A stretch of 34,745 nucleotides of DNA from Nitrospirota bacterium (GCA_014874185.1 JACWAF010000042.1:1-34745); one strand, 5' to 3'; positions 8,501-17,822 are shown, numbered from the stretch's first letter. Translations and numbers: made by a program. Notes: a model not told the origin generated them from the sequence alone.

Positions 8501-8513
8501 TGACCGCCGGTCA
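8501..8513. promoter_or_regulatory. Perfect palindrome TGACCG-C-CGGTCA, candidate TetR-type operator
   Basis: This 13-bp perfect palindrome has the spacing and TGACC/GGTCA half-sites common for TetR-family operators. It lies 38-50 bp upstream of the MFS transporter start. No TetR gene is present in the window, so the regulator would be encoded elsewhere. Confidence 0.45.
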
Positions 8514-8818
8514 TCGGCAGCTTTTATTAAATTATAGGTTAAACATGGGGATTTAATTATTCAATACGTCAAACGGAAGATTACAGGGGGCGCCCACTAT
8601 GATAATTCATAAGCAAGAGACTTGCTGGATAAAAGGGGGGATAAAATAGCTGTCCCCCTTTAACCAGGTCCTCCCGGTATGGAATGCCGGCAGAGGGCAT
8701 GGCACTTAGACGGGATACCTTGCGGAGACACCCCCTTTTCCTTTCCTGGACAAAGGCAAGTTGAGGGCCTTTGCAAGGGGGGAGATTTTCCGAACGATTA
8801 CCGGAAGAGCCCCTTTTT
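8514..8818. other. Intergenic region with repeat fragments
   Basis: No gene is seen. The stretch holds the hairpin at 8632-8661 and, around 8731-8796, a C-rich stretch (CCCCCTTTTCC) opposed by CAAGGGGGGAGATTTT. The latter resembles the dispersed CCCCTTTG/CAAAGGGG repeats found elsewhere in this window. Confidence 0.4.
8632..8661 (-). terminator. Possible terminator of the arsenic operon
   Basis: An 8-bp perfect stem AAAGGGGG/CCCCCTTT with a 14-nt loop is followed, read on the minus strand, by a short T run. It lies about 160 bp beyond the acr3 stop codon, so it could end the nine-gene operon. It may equally be part of a dispersed repeat. Confidence 0.4.
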
Positions 8819-9892
8819 TTATACCGGTTCAGTGGTTTTTATCTTGCAGTACTCCTCGCGGAAATATTTTCTCTTGAAAAAGCCTGCGACATTCACAAGC
8901 CCTATCATGACGGGCACCTCCACAAGAGGGCCTATGACGGCGGCAAAGGCAGCGCCCGAATTGATCCCGAATACCGCTACGGCCACCGCTATCGCAAGCT
9001 CAAAATTGTTGCTTGCCGCGGTAAATGAGAGAGTCACCGTCTTTTCATAATCCGCCCCTATCTTCCTGCCAAGATAAAATGAGACCAGGAACATGACCAC
9101 AAAATAGATGAGGAGGGGAATAGCTACGCGCACAACATCAAATGGAAGCCGGACTATGTAACCACCCTTCAGCGAGAACATGACCACGATCGTAAAAAGC
9201 AGGAATATGAGGGCGAGGGGGCTTACCCTGGGTATGAATTCCCGCTGATACCACTCGCGGCTTTTGATCCTTATCAGGCTGAACCTGGTTATCATCCCCG
9301 CCAGAAACGGGATGCCCAGATAGAAGAGGACGCTCTTGGCGATCTGGCTTATCGTGACATCTACCACCGCGCCCTTAAGACCGAACCAGCCAGGAAGGAT
9401 TGTTATAAAAACGTATGCGTACACGGAAAAGAAAAGGACCTGGAATACGGAGTTGAACGCAACGAGTCCGGCCGCGTACTCAGGGTCTCCGCAGGCCAGG
9501 TCGTTCCAGACGATTACCATTGCTATGCACCGGGCAAGGCCAATCATGATGAGCCCGACCATATACTCCGGATAGCCGTGGAGGAAGATTATTGCCAGAA
9601 GGAACATCAGGACCGGGCCGATGACCCAGTTTTGCACCAGCGACAGGCCAAGCACCCTTCTGTTTCGGAAGACATCTCCCAGTTCCTCGTAATTCACCTT
9701 GGCAAGCGGCGGATACATCATAAGGACAAGCCCTATGGCAATCGGGATATTTGTAGTGCCCACCTGGAACTTATTGATGAGAACCGGCATCGATGGGAAA
9801 AAATATCCCATCAAAACGCCAAGCGCCATGGCAAGAAATATCCACAGGGTCAAGAACCTGTCAAGAAAAGATAGTTTTTTAGAGGCCGCCAT
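8819..9892 (-). CDS. acr3: ACR3-family arsenite efflux permease
   Basis: This 357-residue inner-membrane carrier expels arsenite using the proton gradient. About ten hydrophobic helices are visible. The family signature [19 protein letters not shown] is present, with the essential arsenite-binding cysteine at residue 122 (the equivalent of Cys129 in characterised ACR3). The gene overlaps the end of arsC by 14 nt; its own AAGGAG lies 8 nt before ATG 9892, inside arsC. It is the last gene of the arsenic operon. It works with ArsC, which reduces arsenate to the arsenite that ACR3 exports. Confidence 0.96.
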   Translation of the reverse strand: MAASKKLSFLDRFLTLWIFLAMALGVLMGYFFPSMPVLINKFQVGTTNIPIAIGLVLMMYPPLAKVNYEELGDVFRNRRVLGLSLVQNWVIGPVLMFLLAIIFLHGYPEYMVGLIMIGLARCIAMVIVWNDLACGDPEYAAGLVAFNSVFQVLFFSVYAYVFITILPGWFGLKGAVVDVTISQIAKSVLFYLGIPFLAGMITRFSLIRIKSREWYQREFIPRVSPLALIFLLFTIVVMFSLKGGYIVRLPFDVVRVAIPLLIYFVVMFLVSFYLGRKIGADYEKTVTLSFTAASNNFELAIAVAVAVFGINSGAAFAAVIGPLVEVPVMIGLVNVAGFFKRKYFREEYCKIKTTEPV

Positions 9893-10307
9893 TCCGCAAC
9901 TCCTTTATTAAATTTTCCACTCGCATTCTGATTTCATCCCTTGCCTTTCTGAACTTTTCCATCACCTCTTCCTCCGTGCCCATTGCCTTCACCGGGTCTT
10001 CAATCGGCCAGTGTTCGCGTTTTATATGCGGCGGAGTGAACGGGCAGGTCTCTTCCGCATGGCCGCAAAGCGTTATAACCATGTCCATTTTCAAAAGAAG
10101 CTCCTGGTCTATCCCTTTTGACGCCTGTCCGGATATGTCGATGCCCGCCTCCTTCATGGCCGCTATCGCCTTCGGGTGAACGTAGCCAGCGGGGTCCACG
10201 CCCGCGCTGTGCGTATCCACTATTGCCTTACCGAGCGTTCTGGCGAAACCCTCGGCCATCTGGCTCCGGCAGGTGTTGCCGGTGCACAGGAACATTATCT
10301 TGAGCAT
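9879..10307 (-). CDS. arsC: Arsenate reductase, thioredoxin-coupled (LMW phosphatase fold)
   Basis: This 142-residue cytoplasmic enzyme reduces As(V) to As(III). The P-loop CTGNTCRS (C8-x5-R14) and the redox pair C81 and C88 ([11 protein letters not shown]) match the S. aureus pI258 type (Cys10, 82, 89), which relays electrons to thioredoxin. The thioredoxin-like genes upstream in the operon are therefore plausible reductants, though that is inference. The start is ATG 10307, 4 nt after the arsR stop codon; the 3' end overlaps acr3. Length and motifs are complete. Confidence 0.95.
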   Translation of the reverse strand: MLKIMFLCTGNTCRSQMAEGFARTLGKAIVDTHSAGVDPAGYVHPKAIAAMKEAGIDISGQASKGIDQELLLKMDMVITLCGHAEETCPFTPPHIKREHWPIEDPVKAMGTEEEVMEKFRKARDEIRMRVENLIKELRNGGL

Positions 10308-10311
10308 GAAC

Positions 10312-10695
10312 TTACCCCCCGCAGCATTGCGCCTTTTTTTCGGCTTTGATTTTCATTTCGTCTTTTATTCCGGCCTTTTTCCCCATGAACTCCTCCAGAC
10401 GCCTCCTGTCTTCCGCAACCGAGTCCGCCGGTGTCCTCTCTATCGCGGAATAAAGCAGGAGCCGCCTGAACATGTCTGCCTCGTTCAGCCTGTAGTGGGT
10501 CCATCTGCCCTCTTTTCTGTCCCTGATTAGGTCCGCATCCCTGAGTATGGCCAGGTGGAAAGAGATCTTTGGCTGGACCATATCGAGCGCCGCCACCAGG
10601 TCGCAGACGCAAAGCTCCCCGTGCTCCAGAAGCTTTATAATCCTCAGTCTCGTCTCATCGGAAAACGCCTTGAATATATTCAGCAGTTCATCCAT
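10312..10695 (-). CDS. arsR: ArsR-family arsenite-responsive repressor
   Basis: This 127-residue winged-helix regulator has the classical ArsR metal-binding motif ELCVCDL in the DNA-recognition helix (C29 and C31) and a C-terminal CCGG tail that may add thiolate ligands. As(III) binding to these thiols releases DNA in characterised ArsR proteins. Unusually, it sits seventh in the operon, 2 nt after the RND pump gene, rather than first. It probably represses the operon through the operator at 17824-17844. The start is ATG 10695. Confidence 0.93.
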   Translation of the reverse strand: MDELLNIFKAFSDETRLRIIKLLEHGELCVCDLVAALDMVQPKISFHLAILRDADLIRDRKEGRWTHYRLNEADMFRRLLLYSAIERTPADSVAEDRRRLEEFMGKKAGIKDEMKIKAEKKAQCCGG

Positions 10696-10697
10696 TC

Positions 10698-13600
10698 TTA
10701 TCTGTCCTCCAGTTTTATTGTTGATGCCCTTAGGGGCAAAATGCCCGCCACCTTTGCCTTAAGCCCGTCAAACAGGCTGTAGAGTATAGGGACGTATACC
10801 AGCGTAAGGAACGTTGATACCATCAGTCCACCGATCGCGACAATCGCAAGCGGCGAGAGCCTTTCCAGCCCTATCGCCCATTCAAGGGCAATCGGTATCA
10901 TGCCAACGCTTGTGCCCACGGCCGTCATCAGGATGGGCCTTGTCCTTATCCTGACGCTGCCAGTTATCGCGTCCGTGAGGCTTTCACCCCTCGCCCTGGC
11001 CTCCTCGATAAAATCTATAAGCAGGATGGAGTTTTTTACCACGATGCCCGCAAGCAGTATCATCCCCATCATCGAAGGCATGCACTGGTGCTTGCCAGTT
11101 ATGAGCATCGACCACAGGGCGCCTATCAGGGCAAGGGGAATTGCGGACATGATGGTCAGTGGATGGATCCACGACTTGAAAGCGGGCACCAGGGAGAAGT
11201 AAAGGAGTATCAACCCGATGGCAAGGGCGGCCATAAGCCTCCCGAATGATTCCTTCATCTGCTTCATATCCCCTTCCTGAGAGATGGCGTACCCCTGCGG
11301 AAGCCTCAAGCCTTTAAGCGCCATGTCTATATTGCTGTGGATATGGGATACTGCCGCGGTGCTCCTGTATCCGTAGATATCGAGGGTGGGCTGCAGGTAC
11401 TGCCTGGATATAGACGTCTGCGTCTTCATTACACTAAGCGACCCAAGCTCTTTCACGGGCACCGCCCCCTTTGGCGTCTGGATGAGCATGGATTCTATGG
11501 CGGGAATATCGTCCCTGTATTGCGGGGCGTACTGCACCCTTATGAAATAGCCGTCCTGGCCCGGCACCCTGAACACAGATGACGCGCCGCCCCTTACGGC
11601 GGCAGCTATCTGCCGCGATATGGTAACGGGGGACATGCCGTATATGGCGGCCTTCTGCATGTCCACCCTGAACGCCACCTCTTTTTTGTCGTTTGTCCAG
11701 CTCCTTGAGAAACTCGTAAGCCCCTTTACCTGCCTAAGCCTTTCCATAACGTCACTGCCGATTGAATCGAGGATCCTGGGGTCAGGGCCGCTTATCATTA
11801 TATCGACGGTCGATTTGATGGAGGACATTGCCGTTGCGCCGTAGTCGAAGACGTCAACGTACTTGAGGCCCGCGATCCTTCCGAATTCGCCTCTCAGGCC
11901 GTCCTCTATCTGCCAGATGGATTTTTTCCTGTGAAACCTGTCCACCAGGTGTATGGTAATAGTCCCCTGCTGGGGGATCCTGCCGCTTCCAAAGCTTATG
12001 ACGCCGGGTTCGGAGCCCACGGCTGTGGAGATCATCCGAACCCCGGGCGTTTTCTTGATGGCGCTCTCCATCTGGTCCAGTATATTCTCGGTCTCCTTAA
12101 GCGAGGTATTCGAGTCCGCCTCGAAGTTCACCTTTATTATGCCCGTGTCCATGGGCGGCATGAGGTCCCTTCCGACAAGTGGCATCTGTCTCATGCTGAA
12201 GACAAGGACAACCAGCGCCCCGATAATAAAGAGCGCCCGGTGCTTAAGCGCAATTCCCAAAATGCCCACGAAGAAATCCCTTACCGGGGAGATGACGTAC
12301 CTGTCAAAAAACTGCACCAGCTTTTCAAACCGGTTCTTCTTTGCCTCGGCCCTCAGTATTAAAGGCGCAAAGAGCGGGATAACGGTTACGGACACGATAT
12401 ACGATGCCGCAAGCGCGATGATGAGTGTCACCGACAGCGGCCTCAATATGGTCTGGACGAAGCCCCCTATGAAGACTATGGGGACGAGCACCATTATGGT
12501 CGCATAAGTGCCGGAGAATATGGCTAGCATCACCTCATCGGTGCCGCCGAATACCGCAGTCTTCAGGTCATCCTTGCCCTGATGGTATCTGCGCTCGATG
12601 TTCTCTATGACCACTATGGCGTCATCAAGCAGCATGCCCACGGCCAGTATGATGGCGGTGAGCGTCACCATGTTGAACTCGGCCCCTATCATGTACATGA
12701 CGGCAAACGTAAGCAGGTAGGTAAAAGGTATGGAAACGGCGGCTATGATCATTCCCCTGATATCGGCCAGGAAAAGGAATATCACGATGACCGTCATGAT
12801 TATCGCGTCCCGCAGGGCGTCGATCATGTTGCTCACGCTTCTTTCGATAAGCTCCTTCTGGGTATCGGCGATCTCGAAGTTCACCATCGGGTATTTGGCC
12901 TTGAGCGCGGGAAGGGCCTTCTCGACCGCGCTTATGGTGTCGATATCATGGCCCTCGTGGGAGCGGAGGATGCTTACGCCAATGGCGGGCTTGCCGTTTC
13001 CGTGATAAAGCGACTGCCTTTCCTGGTATGAAGGGATTATGTCCGCAACGTCCCTCAGGTGGACGTCCCCGTTTCCCAGATGGGCGACTACGATATTGCC
13101 GGCGTCCTCTTTTTTCGTAAGCTCGCCCTGGGTCTTTAGTATGTACTGGTCCTTGTCCTTTATTATGAGTCCGTCCGGGATGTTCAGGTTCTGGCCCGCT
13201 ATGGCCGTCATTATCTGCGCTATATTGATGCCGTAGCCGTTCAGGCGGCCGCTGTCTACCGCTATGGTAAGCTCCGGGTTATAGCCGCCGAATACCTCGA
13301 CATTGGCGACGTCCTTAATTCTTAAGAGGTCTTCCTTTATGTCGTTGTCCGCAAGCTGCCTTATCTTCGCAAGGTCATAGGGGGAGCCCGGTTTGGGGCT
13401 TAATGAAAGGACAAGGTCGGGCTGGGTGGCCTTGCTTATCTTGAATATCTGGGGCGGCCTTATATCGGGCGGCAGCTGCCCCTCGACCTTCTTTAACGCG
13501 GTCTGCACATCGGTCGCCGCGGCATCCAGTCCCTTTGTGTATTCGAACTCCGCCGTGATGGCCGTCATCTCGTCTTTCGTGGAGGAGGACACCTTCCTCA

Positions 13601-13829
13601 CCTGGTCTATGGTGTTAAGCTCCTCCTCTATGGGCCTAGTCACCTGGTCTTCAACGTCCTTTGCGGACGCGCCGGGATAAGCGACAAGGACCGCTATCTG
13701 GGGATAATCGCTGTCGGGGAAAAGATTGATGGGCAGCTTTTTGAACCCTATGAACCCGACCACGGCAAAAAGGAATATGACGGACGTTATCAGGTACGGC
13801 CTTTTAAGGTATTTCTCCGTAAATTTCAT
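10698..13829 (-). CDS. RND-family efflux pump, inner-membrane subunit (AcrB/Mdt-like)
   Basis: This 1043-residue proton-driven transporter has the full tripartite-pump layout: an N-terminal helix, a large periplasmic loop, helices 2-6, a second periplasmic loop, and helices 8-12. The proton-relay aspartates D402 and D403 are intact in VGMLLDDAIVVIENIE. It belongs to the ACR_tran superfamily; substrate class (drugs, organics or metal complexes) is not evident. It overlaps the adaptor gene by 4 nt (ATGA), and arsR follows after 2 nt. Its position within the arsenic operon suggests export of arsenic species or of compounds co-occurring with arsenic, which is inference. Together with the adaptor and TolC it spans the envelope. 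Confidence 0.93.
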   Translation of the reverse strand: MKFTEKYLKRPYLITSVIFLFAVVGFIGFKKLPINLFPDSDYPQIAVLVAYPGASAKDVEDQVTRPIEEELNTIDQVRKVSSSTKDEMTAITAEFEYTKGLDAAATDVQTALKKVEGQLPPDIRPPQIFKISKATQPDLVLSLSPKPGSPYDLAKIRQLADNDIKEDLLRIKDVANVEVFGGYNPELTIAVDSGRLNGYGINIAQIMTAIAGQNLNIPDGLIIKDKDQYILKTQGELTKKEDAGNIVVAHLGNGDVHLRDVADIIPSYQERQSLYHGNGKPAIGVSILRSHEGHDIDTISAVEKALPALKAKYPMVNFEIADTQKELIERSVSNMIDALRDAIIMTVIVIFLFLADIRGMIIAAVSIPFTYLLTFAVMYMIGAEFNMVTLTAIILAVGMLLDDAIVVIENIERRYHQGKDDLKTAVFGGTDEVMLAIFSGTYATIMVLVPIVFIGGFVQTILRPLSVTLIIALAASYIVSVTVIPLFAPLILRAEAKKNRFEKLVQFFDRYVISPVRDFFVGILGIALKHRALFIIGALVVLVFSMRQMPLVGRDLMPPMDTGIIKVNFEADSNTSLKETENILDQMESAIKKTPGVRMISTAVGSEPGVISFGSGRIPQQGTITIHLVDRFHRKKSIWQIEDGLRGEFGRIAGLKYVDVFDYGATAMSSIKSTVDIMISGPDPRILDSIGSDVMERLRQVKGLTSFSRSWTNDKKEVAFRVDMQKAAIYGMSPVTISRQIAAAVRGGASSVFRVPGQDGYFIRVQYAPQYRDDIPAIESMLIQTPKGAVPVKELGSLSVMKTQTSISRQYLQPTLDIYGYRSTAAVSHIHSNIDMALKGLRLPQGYAISQEGDMKQMKESFGRLMAALAIGLILLYFSLVPAFKSWIHPLTIMSAIPLALIGALWSMLITGKHQCMPSMMGMILLAGIVVKNSILLIDFIEEARARGESLTDAITGSVRIRTRPILMTAVGTSVGMIPIALEWAIGLERLSPLAIVAIGGLMVSTFLTLVYVPILYSLFDGLKAKVAGILPLRASTIKLEDR

Positions 13830-14992
13830 CTTCCCATTGCCTGCTTCCGGGGAACAACCGTCATTCCATCCGAGAGCCTGAGGAGCTTCCCCTCGTCTCC
13901 GGTCGCAACCATGTCCCCATTCTTCAGACCGCCTTTCACAGCGGCATATTCGCCGTTTCTCCCAACCACCTGGATCTTCAAAACCCTGACTTTCCCGCCT
14001 TCGATCCTGTACGCGAAACTGCCGCCCTGATTTTCAAGAAGGGCGCTCAGGGGGATGATCATGGCCTTGTCCGTCCTGCCCGTTATAACATCCACATCGA
14101 CGGTGCCGCCCGATGGCATGTCGAAAGGCCGCTTGGGGGTGTCTATCTCGATGGTGCCCAAAGTCCCAACATCTACCGCCGGATAAACTCTGCTGATACC
14201 GACCGCTATCTTCTCCTCGCTTCCATCTGCCAGCCTGACGTTCCCATCGGAAAGCATGACCCTGCCTCCCTTTTTCATAAGTGGCATCTCCGTCTCGGGT
14301 ATCTGGACCACCACCTTGAAGCCGTGAGTGCATTCAACCTTAAGTATCGGCTTCCCGGGAACCGCCAGATCTCCCGGCTCTTCGAGTCTTTTAGCCACAA
14401 TGCCGTCAATCGGCGAGCGGAGCATGGCATAGGACGTCTCAACAGATGCGGCCCTGTAGATATTCTTTAGCGCCTTTATCTTGTCCTCAAGGCTCTTTAC
14501 CTCCGCGTAGGCAGAATCCCGCTGGGCCTTCGACCTCTGGAGGGCCTCCAGCGATATGGCCCCCGCCTTGTAGAGCATATCATCCCTCTCATAGACAGCC
14601 TGCTGGGTCTCGTAAACGCTTTTGGCGCCTGAAAGCTGCGAGCGGGCCGCCGGTATTTCAAGGGCCTGCGCGGATTCCTTTTCCCTAAGCTGCCTGTCGT
14701 CAATGGTTACAAGCAGCTGCCCCTTGCGCACCCGGTCGCCCTCCCTCACGTTCACGGCAAGGATATTGCCCGTGATTCTCGGAGATATGTCTGCGTAATT
14801 GAGGGGCTCTATCGTCCCTATATAGTGCGAAGAAATATCGAGGCTGCCTTCCTTTGCAAGGGCGGCGTCAATGGGCAATGGATATGACGCCGCCACCGGA
14901 GTCCTGGCTATGGCCTCCTTCTTTTTCTTAATGACCACGACAGCCCCGGCAATTAAAACTATTGCTATAACGATTGCGATGACCTTTTTCAT
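13826..14992 (-). CDS. RND periplasmic adaptor (membrane fusion protein)
   Basis: This 388-residue adaptor has an N-terminal membrane anchor (about residues 3-21) and then the lipoyl half-motifs, with ISPRITGNILAVNVREGDRVRKGQ near 70-95. An alpha-helical hairpin covers about 105-175, a second lipoyl half carries AMLRSPIDGIVAKR, and beta-barrel and membrane-proximal domains follow. It connects the RND pump at 10698-13829 to the TolC channel at 14989-16293; its gene overlaps both neighbours by 4 nt. The start is ATG 14992. The domain content is complete for the HlyD/AcrA family. Confidence 0.92.
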   Translation of the reverse strand: MKKVIAIVIAIVLIAGAVVVIKKKKEAIARTPVAASYPLPIDAALAKEGSLDISSHYIGTIEPLNYADISPRITGNILAVNVREGDRVRKGQLLVTIDDRQLREKESAQALEIPAARSQLSGAKSVYETQQAVYERDDMLYKAGAISLEALQRSKAQRDSAYAEVKSLEDKIKALKNIYRAASVETSYAMLRSPIDGIVAKRLEEPGDLAVPGKPILKVECTHGFKVVVQIPETEMPLMKKGGRVMLSDGNVRLADGSEEKIAVGISRVYPAVDVGTLGTIEIDTPKRPFDMPSGGTVDVDVITGRTDKAMIIPLSALLENQGGSFAYRIEGGKVRVLKIQVVGRNGEYAAVKGGLKNGDMVATGDEGKLLRLSDGMTVVPRKQAMGR

Positions 14993-16293
14993 CTCTCCAC
15001 CTCTATTGTCCCGGTCGCCCTCTTGAATTCGGTGATGGCCGCGTTGTAATCGTAGAGCGCCTGGTAATAATTGGCCTGCGCAAGGCTCATGGCCGACTGA
15101 GAAAGGAGCACGTCCGTAATCGTTCCCGCCCCGGTCTTGTACTTAAGTTCCTCTATCCTCAAGGTCTCCTCAGACTGCGCCAGTGCCTTATCGGCAAGGT
15201 TAAACCTGTTTTCCGCCTCCCTTAGCAGGGACAATGCGTCACTTGCCTCAAGCCTGGCCCTTAACTCTAGAAGCCTCAGATCTGCTTTGGATTTGCTGTA
15301 AAGCGCCCTTTCCCGTGCTATCTCGGACGATATAATGCCCGCGTCGAAGATGTTTACCGAGACGACCGCCCCCGCCTCCCATACCTCTTCTCTGCCGCTT
15401 AACCCGGCGCCCGCGCGGTTGCCGTAATCGCTGACCAAAGCCAGGGACGGGTATCTTTTCCCGGATGCGATATCCACGCGCGCCTTTTCCTGCTCCACCT
15501 TCTTTCGAGTCGCAACCACATCCGGCCTGGATTTTATCAACTTATCGACATCTTCCGCGTTTACGCTCTCCTTCTTCGTCAGGCTTCCGGAGATAGCTTT
15601 CACCTGGCCTTCTTCAACCCCCATCAGAAAGGCAAGCGCGTCCCTTGTCCGGTTTATCGTCTCTTCCGTTTTCACGAGATTTTGCTTCTCGGCGGCAAGC
15701 TGGACTTCAACCCTTAAAAGTTCGACATTGGCCGCCCTTCCGGCCTTCACCAGGAGTTCGGCGTTTTCCCTCTGCCTCTCAAGCGCGTCGACGGAATAAA
15801 TATTCGCCTGTCTTAACTCCTTGAGCTGCAAAAGCTTGTTGAAGGTATTCATAACATTGGCGATCAGGTCCTGGACGGTGAAAGCCCTTTTTGAAGACTG
15901 TATCGCCTTTTCCAGCCCGGAGACCCTGACCTGCCCCGAGAGCCTCCCGCCTTCATAGACTGGCACGCTCAAAATCACGCTCCAGGAATAGACCTGGTCA
16001 CTGAACTTTGGCGGAATGGTCAGGCTCTGCGCCGGGATATAGGGGACGTCTCTGTTCTCCTTGAAGTAGGAGGCATTGAGGTCCAGCCGTGGGAACATCG
16101 CGCCCTTTGCGCCCCTCGCCGCCTGTTTGGACGCCTCTAGCTCGAAGTCGGAAGATTTTACCAGCGGGCTTTGCTTTAGTGCCGTGTCGATGCAGTCTTT
16201 AAGCGTAAGAGTTTTATCGCCTGCCGTGGAAACGCCTGACAGCAATGGAATGCAGAAAATCATCAGAACAGTAAGCCCGAAAAATCCTCTCAC
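14989..16293 (-). CDS. TolC-family outer-membrane efflux protein
   Basis: This 434-residue protein has a signal peptide (cleavage near GVSTAG, residue 24) and the duplicated helix-rich pattern of TolC channels, including LKDCIDTALKQSPLVKSSDFE at the N-terminus and YQALYDYNAAITEFKRATG at the C-terminus. It forms the outer-membrane exit duct of the RND pump encoded next. The start is GTG 16293, which overlaps the stop of the mini-thioredoxin (GTGA), showing translational coupling. Confidence 0.92.
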   Translation of the reverse strand: MRGFFGLTVLMIFCIPLLSGVSTAGDKTLTLKDCIDTALKQSPLVKSSDFELEASKQAARGAKGAMFPRLDLNASYFKENRDVPYIPAQSLTIPPKFSDQVYSWSVILSVPVYEGGRLSGQVRVSGLEKAIQSSKRAFTVQDLIANVMNTFNKLLQLKELRQANIYSVDALERQRENAELLVKAGRAANVELLRVEVQLAAEKQNLVKTEETINRTRDALAFLMGVEEGQVKAISGSLTKKESVNAEDVDKLIKSRPDVVATRKKVEQEKARVDIASGKRYPSLALVSDYGNRAGAGLSGREEVWEAGAVVSVNIFDAGIISSEIARERALYSKSKADLRLLELRARLEASDALSLLREAENRFNLADKALAQSEETLRIEELKYKTGAGTITDVLLSQSAMSLAQANYYQALYDYNAAITEFKRATGTIEVER

Positions 16294-16532
16294 CGCATCT
16301 CTTCCTTTATCAGCGCCTTTACCTTCTCAATTGAAGGGAGGGGCTTGCCGGAGTGCTTCAGCTTGCCGTTGACCACAAGCCCCGGAGTGCTCATCGTGTA
16401 CTTCATGATCTCCGCGATGTCCGAAACCTTTTCCAGCTTTGCGTCAACGCCGATCTCTTTTATGGCTTCCTTCGCAAGCTCTTCCATCTTTTTGCAATTG
16501 GGGCATCCCGGCCCAAGGACTTTGATCTCCAT
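16290..16532 (-). CDS. Small thioredoxin-fold CxxC protein
   Basis: This 80-residue mini-thioredoxin carries CPNC (C10 and C13) in LGPGCPNCKKMEELAKEA and a cis-proline loop STPGLVVNGK. It resembles the family annotated as redox-active disulfide or thioredoxin-like protein, often found next to permeases of the kind at 16849-17799. It probably carries out thiol-disulfide exchange in the cytoplasm and could serve as electron donor for ArsC or for the adjacent selenoprotein. Its ribosome binding site (AAAAAGGAG, 7 nt before ATG 16532) lies over the end of the selenoprotein gene, consistent with tight coupling. Confidence 0.88.
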   Translation of the reverse strand: MEIKVLGPGCPNCKKMEELAKEAIKEIGVDAKLEKVSDIAEIMKYTMSTPGLVVNGKLKHSGKPLPSIEKVKALIKEEMR

Positions 16533-16535
16533 GCG

Positions 16536-16838
16536 CTATCTCCTTTTTGATTTGAATATCCTTCTAAAAGTCTCGACAGAAGGCACGTTCACGAGCCTCC
16601 CGGACTCGTCCGCGAACATCCTTCAGTAAAACCCGGCAATATCTGCGGGCTGGACCTCTTCGCCGTCCACGAATACCGAGGGCGAGCCCCGAAGCCCCCT
16701 TTCAGCGGCTTCCACGTCGGTTACTCGGGAAAAACTCACTTCGGCCTCCAGTCCTTCAAACCCAAGGGCCTTTTTTATGTTCTCTTTCAAAGCGGCTTCG
16801 GAGCCGCACCTTTCGGACATGTAGCAATCTATTCTCAA
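16536..16838 (-). CDS. Thioredoxin-like selenoprotein (UGA at codon 72 read as selenocysteine)
   Basis: A conventional reading stops at TGA 16623-16625 after 71 residues. The same frame stays open for 28 more codons to TAG at 16536-16538. The extended 100-residue protein has a complete C-terminal segment: ADIAGFY-U-RMFADESG then NVPSVETFRRIF. This looks like the C-terminal redox and helix region of small thioredoxin-fold proteins in which a cysteine stands at this place. Other features are C5 and C11 near the N-terminus and a GSPSVFVDG cis-proline loop. The start is TTG 16838, preceded by GGAGG at 6 nt spacing. A SECIS-like hairpin follows the UGA. I recall small '(seleno)proteins' of this kind beside such permeases, but cannot verify that here. 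Confidence 0.8.
16579..16625 (-). promoter_or_regulatory. Candidate bacterial SECIS element
   Basis: Starting at the UGA codon, the minus strand can fold as nested stems: GAAGG/CCTTC, GTTC/GAAC, ACGAG/CTCGT and CC/GG, with a bulged U between the last two and a GGGA apical loop. The first loop G is 22 nt after the UGA. A bulged U below a small loop starting with GG is also a feature of the E. coli fdhF element. This fits the known spacing window for bacterial SECIS hairpins. Confidence 0.7.
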
Positions 16839-16848
16839 GTCCTTCCTC

Positions 16849-17799
16849 CTATAATATGGCGTTGAACAGGTAGCCCACGGCTATTATCGTAACAGTCATT
16901 ATAGCCACAAAGACCACAAGGAGCTGGACCTTCAGCACCTTTCTCAGGATGATCATCTCTGGCAGTGACAGCGCCGTCACAGACATCATGAAGGCAAGGA
17001 CGGTCCCCATGCTTAGTCCCTTCTCCATCAGGGCATAGACAATCGGGATGACCCCGGCCGCGTTAGAATAGAGGGGCACCCCTATCAAGACCGCCAGCGG
17101 AACGGCAAAAGGGTTGTGCGGCCCGGCGTAACGCACAAGGAAATCCTGCGGGGCATATCCGTGTATGAAACCGCCTATGCCTATGGCGATAAGGACAAAG
17201 AGCCACACCCTCTTGAGGATGTCCACCGTGTTCCATTTCGCATACTGAAGCCTCTCCCTGAACGATTGCTTCGAGGTTTCGAGGGTTTCCGTCATATGGA
17301 GCTTGTAGACGTATTCCTGCACCCATCTTTCAAGCCTCAGCCTGCCGATAATAAACCCTCCAAGCATCGCCACAAGGAGCCCCGCGCTTATGTAGATGGC
17401 CGCGACCCGCCAGCCGAAAAGCCCCCACAAAAGCACCACCGCCACCTCGTTTACCATAGGGGACGATATCAGAAACGAAAACGTGACCCCAAGGGGGACC
17501 CCCGCTTCCACAAACCCTATGAACAGGGGCACTGCGGAACAGGAACAAAAAGGCGTGACAATCCCCAGGAGGGAGGCCATTACATTACCAATAAATTCTT
17601 TTTTATGAGAAAGTATTTTTTTGGTGCGCTCCGGAGGGAAGTAGCTCCTTATAACGGAGACGGCGAATATTATCACGGACAGCAGCAGGAAAATCTTTAC
17701 CGTGTCATAGATAAAGAACTCAGCAGCATCCGCCAGATGCGAGCCGTGTGTGAGCCCCAGGACGTCATATGTTGCATATGACGCAATTTCCTTCAGCAT
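16849..17799 (-). CDS. ArsP/YraQ-type permease (DUF318 family)
   Basis: This inner-membrane permease has about eight helices. The family hallmark TPFCSCSAVPLFIGF is present, together with SSPMVNEVAVVLLWG in the first half and GVPLYSNAAGVIPIVYAL in the second. Family members include ArsP (efflux of trivalent organoarsenicals) and SO_0444-type permeases found with thioredoxin-like proteins. ATG 17799 is preferred because GGAGG lies 8 nt upstream of it; the ATG at 17805 would leave only 2 nt. It is the first gene of the arsenic operon, with a promoter directly upstream. The cysteines of FCSC could bind arsenic or another thiophile; this is inference. Confidence 0.9.
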   Translation of the reverse strand: MLKEIASYATYDVLGLTHGSHLADAAEFFIYDTVKIFLLLSVIIFAVSVIRSYFPPERTKKILSHKKEFIGNVMASLLGIVTPFCSCSAVPLFIGFVEAGVPLGVTFSFLISSPMVNEVAVVLLWGLFGWRVAAIYISAGLLVAMLGGFIIGRLRLERWVQEYVYKLHMTETLETSKQSFRERLQYAKWNTVDILKRVWLFVLIAIGIGGFIHGYAPQDFLVRYAGPHNPFAVPLAVLIGVPLYSNAAGVIPIVYALMEKGLSMGTVLAFMMSVTALSLPEMIILRKVLKVQLLVVFVAIMTVTIIAVGYLFNAIL

Positions 17800-17822
17800 T
17801 GCCATGACCTCCGCTTAAGAAC

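Noticed and set aside
11931-13031. Long open frames on the plus strand opposite the RND pump gene
   Set aside because: Antisense shadows of a GC-rich coding sequence. The minus-strand protein is complete and clearly an RND transporter.
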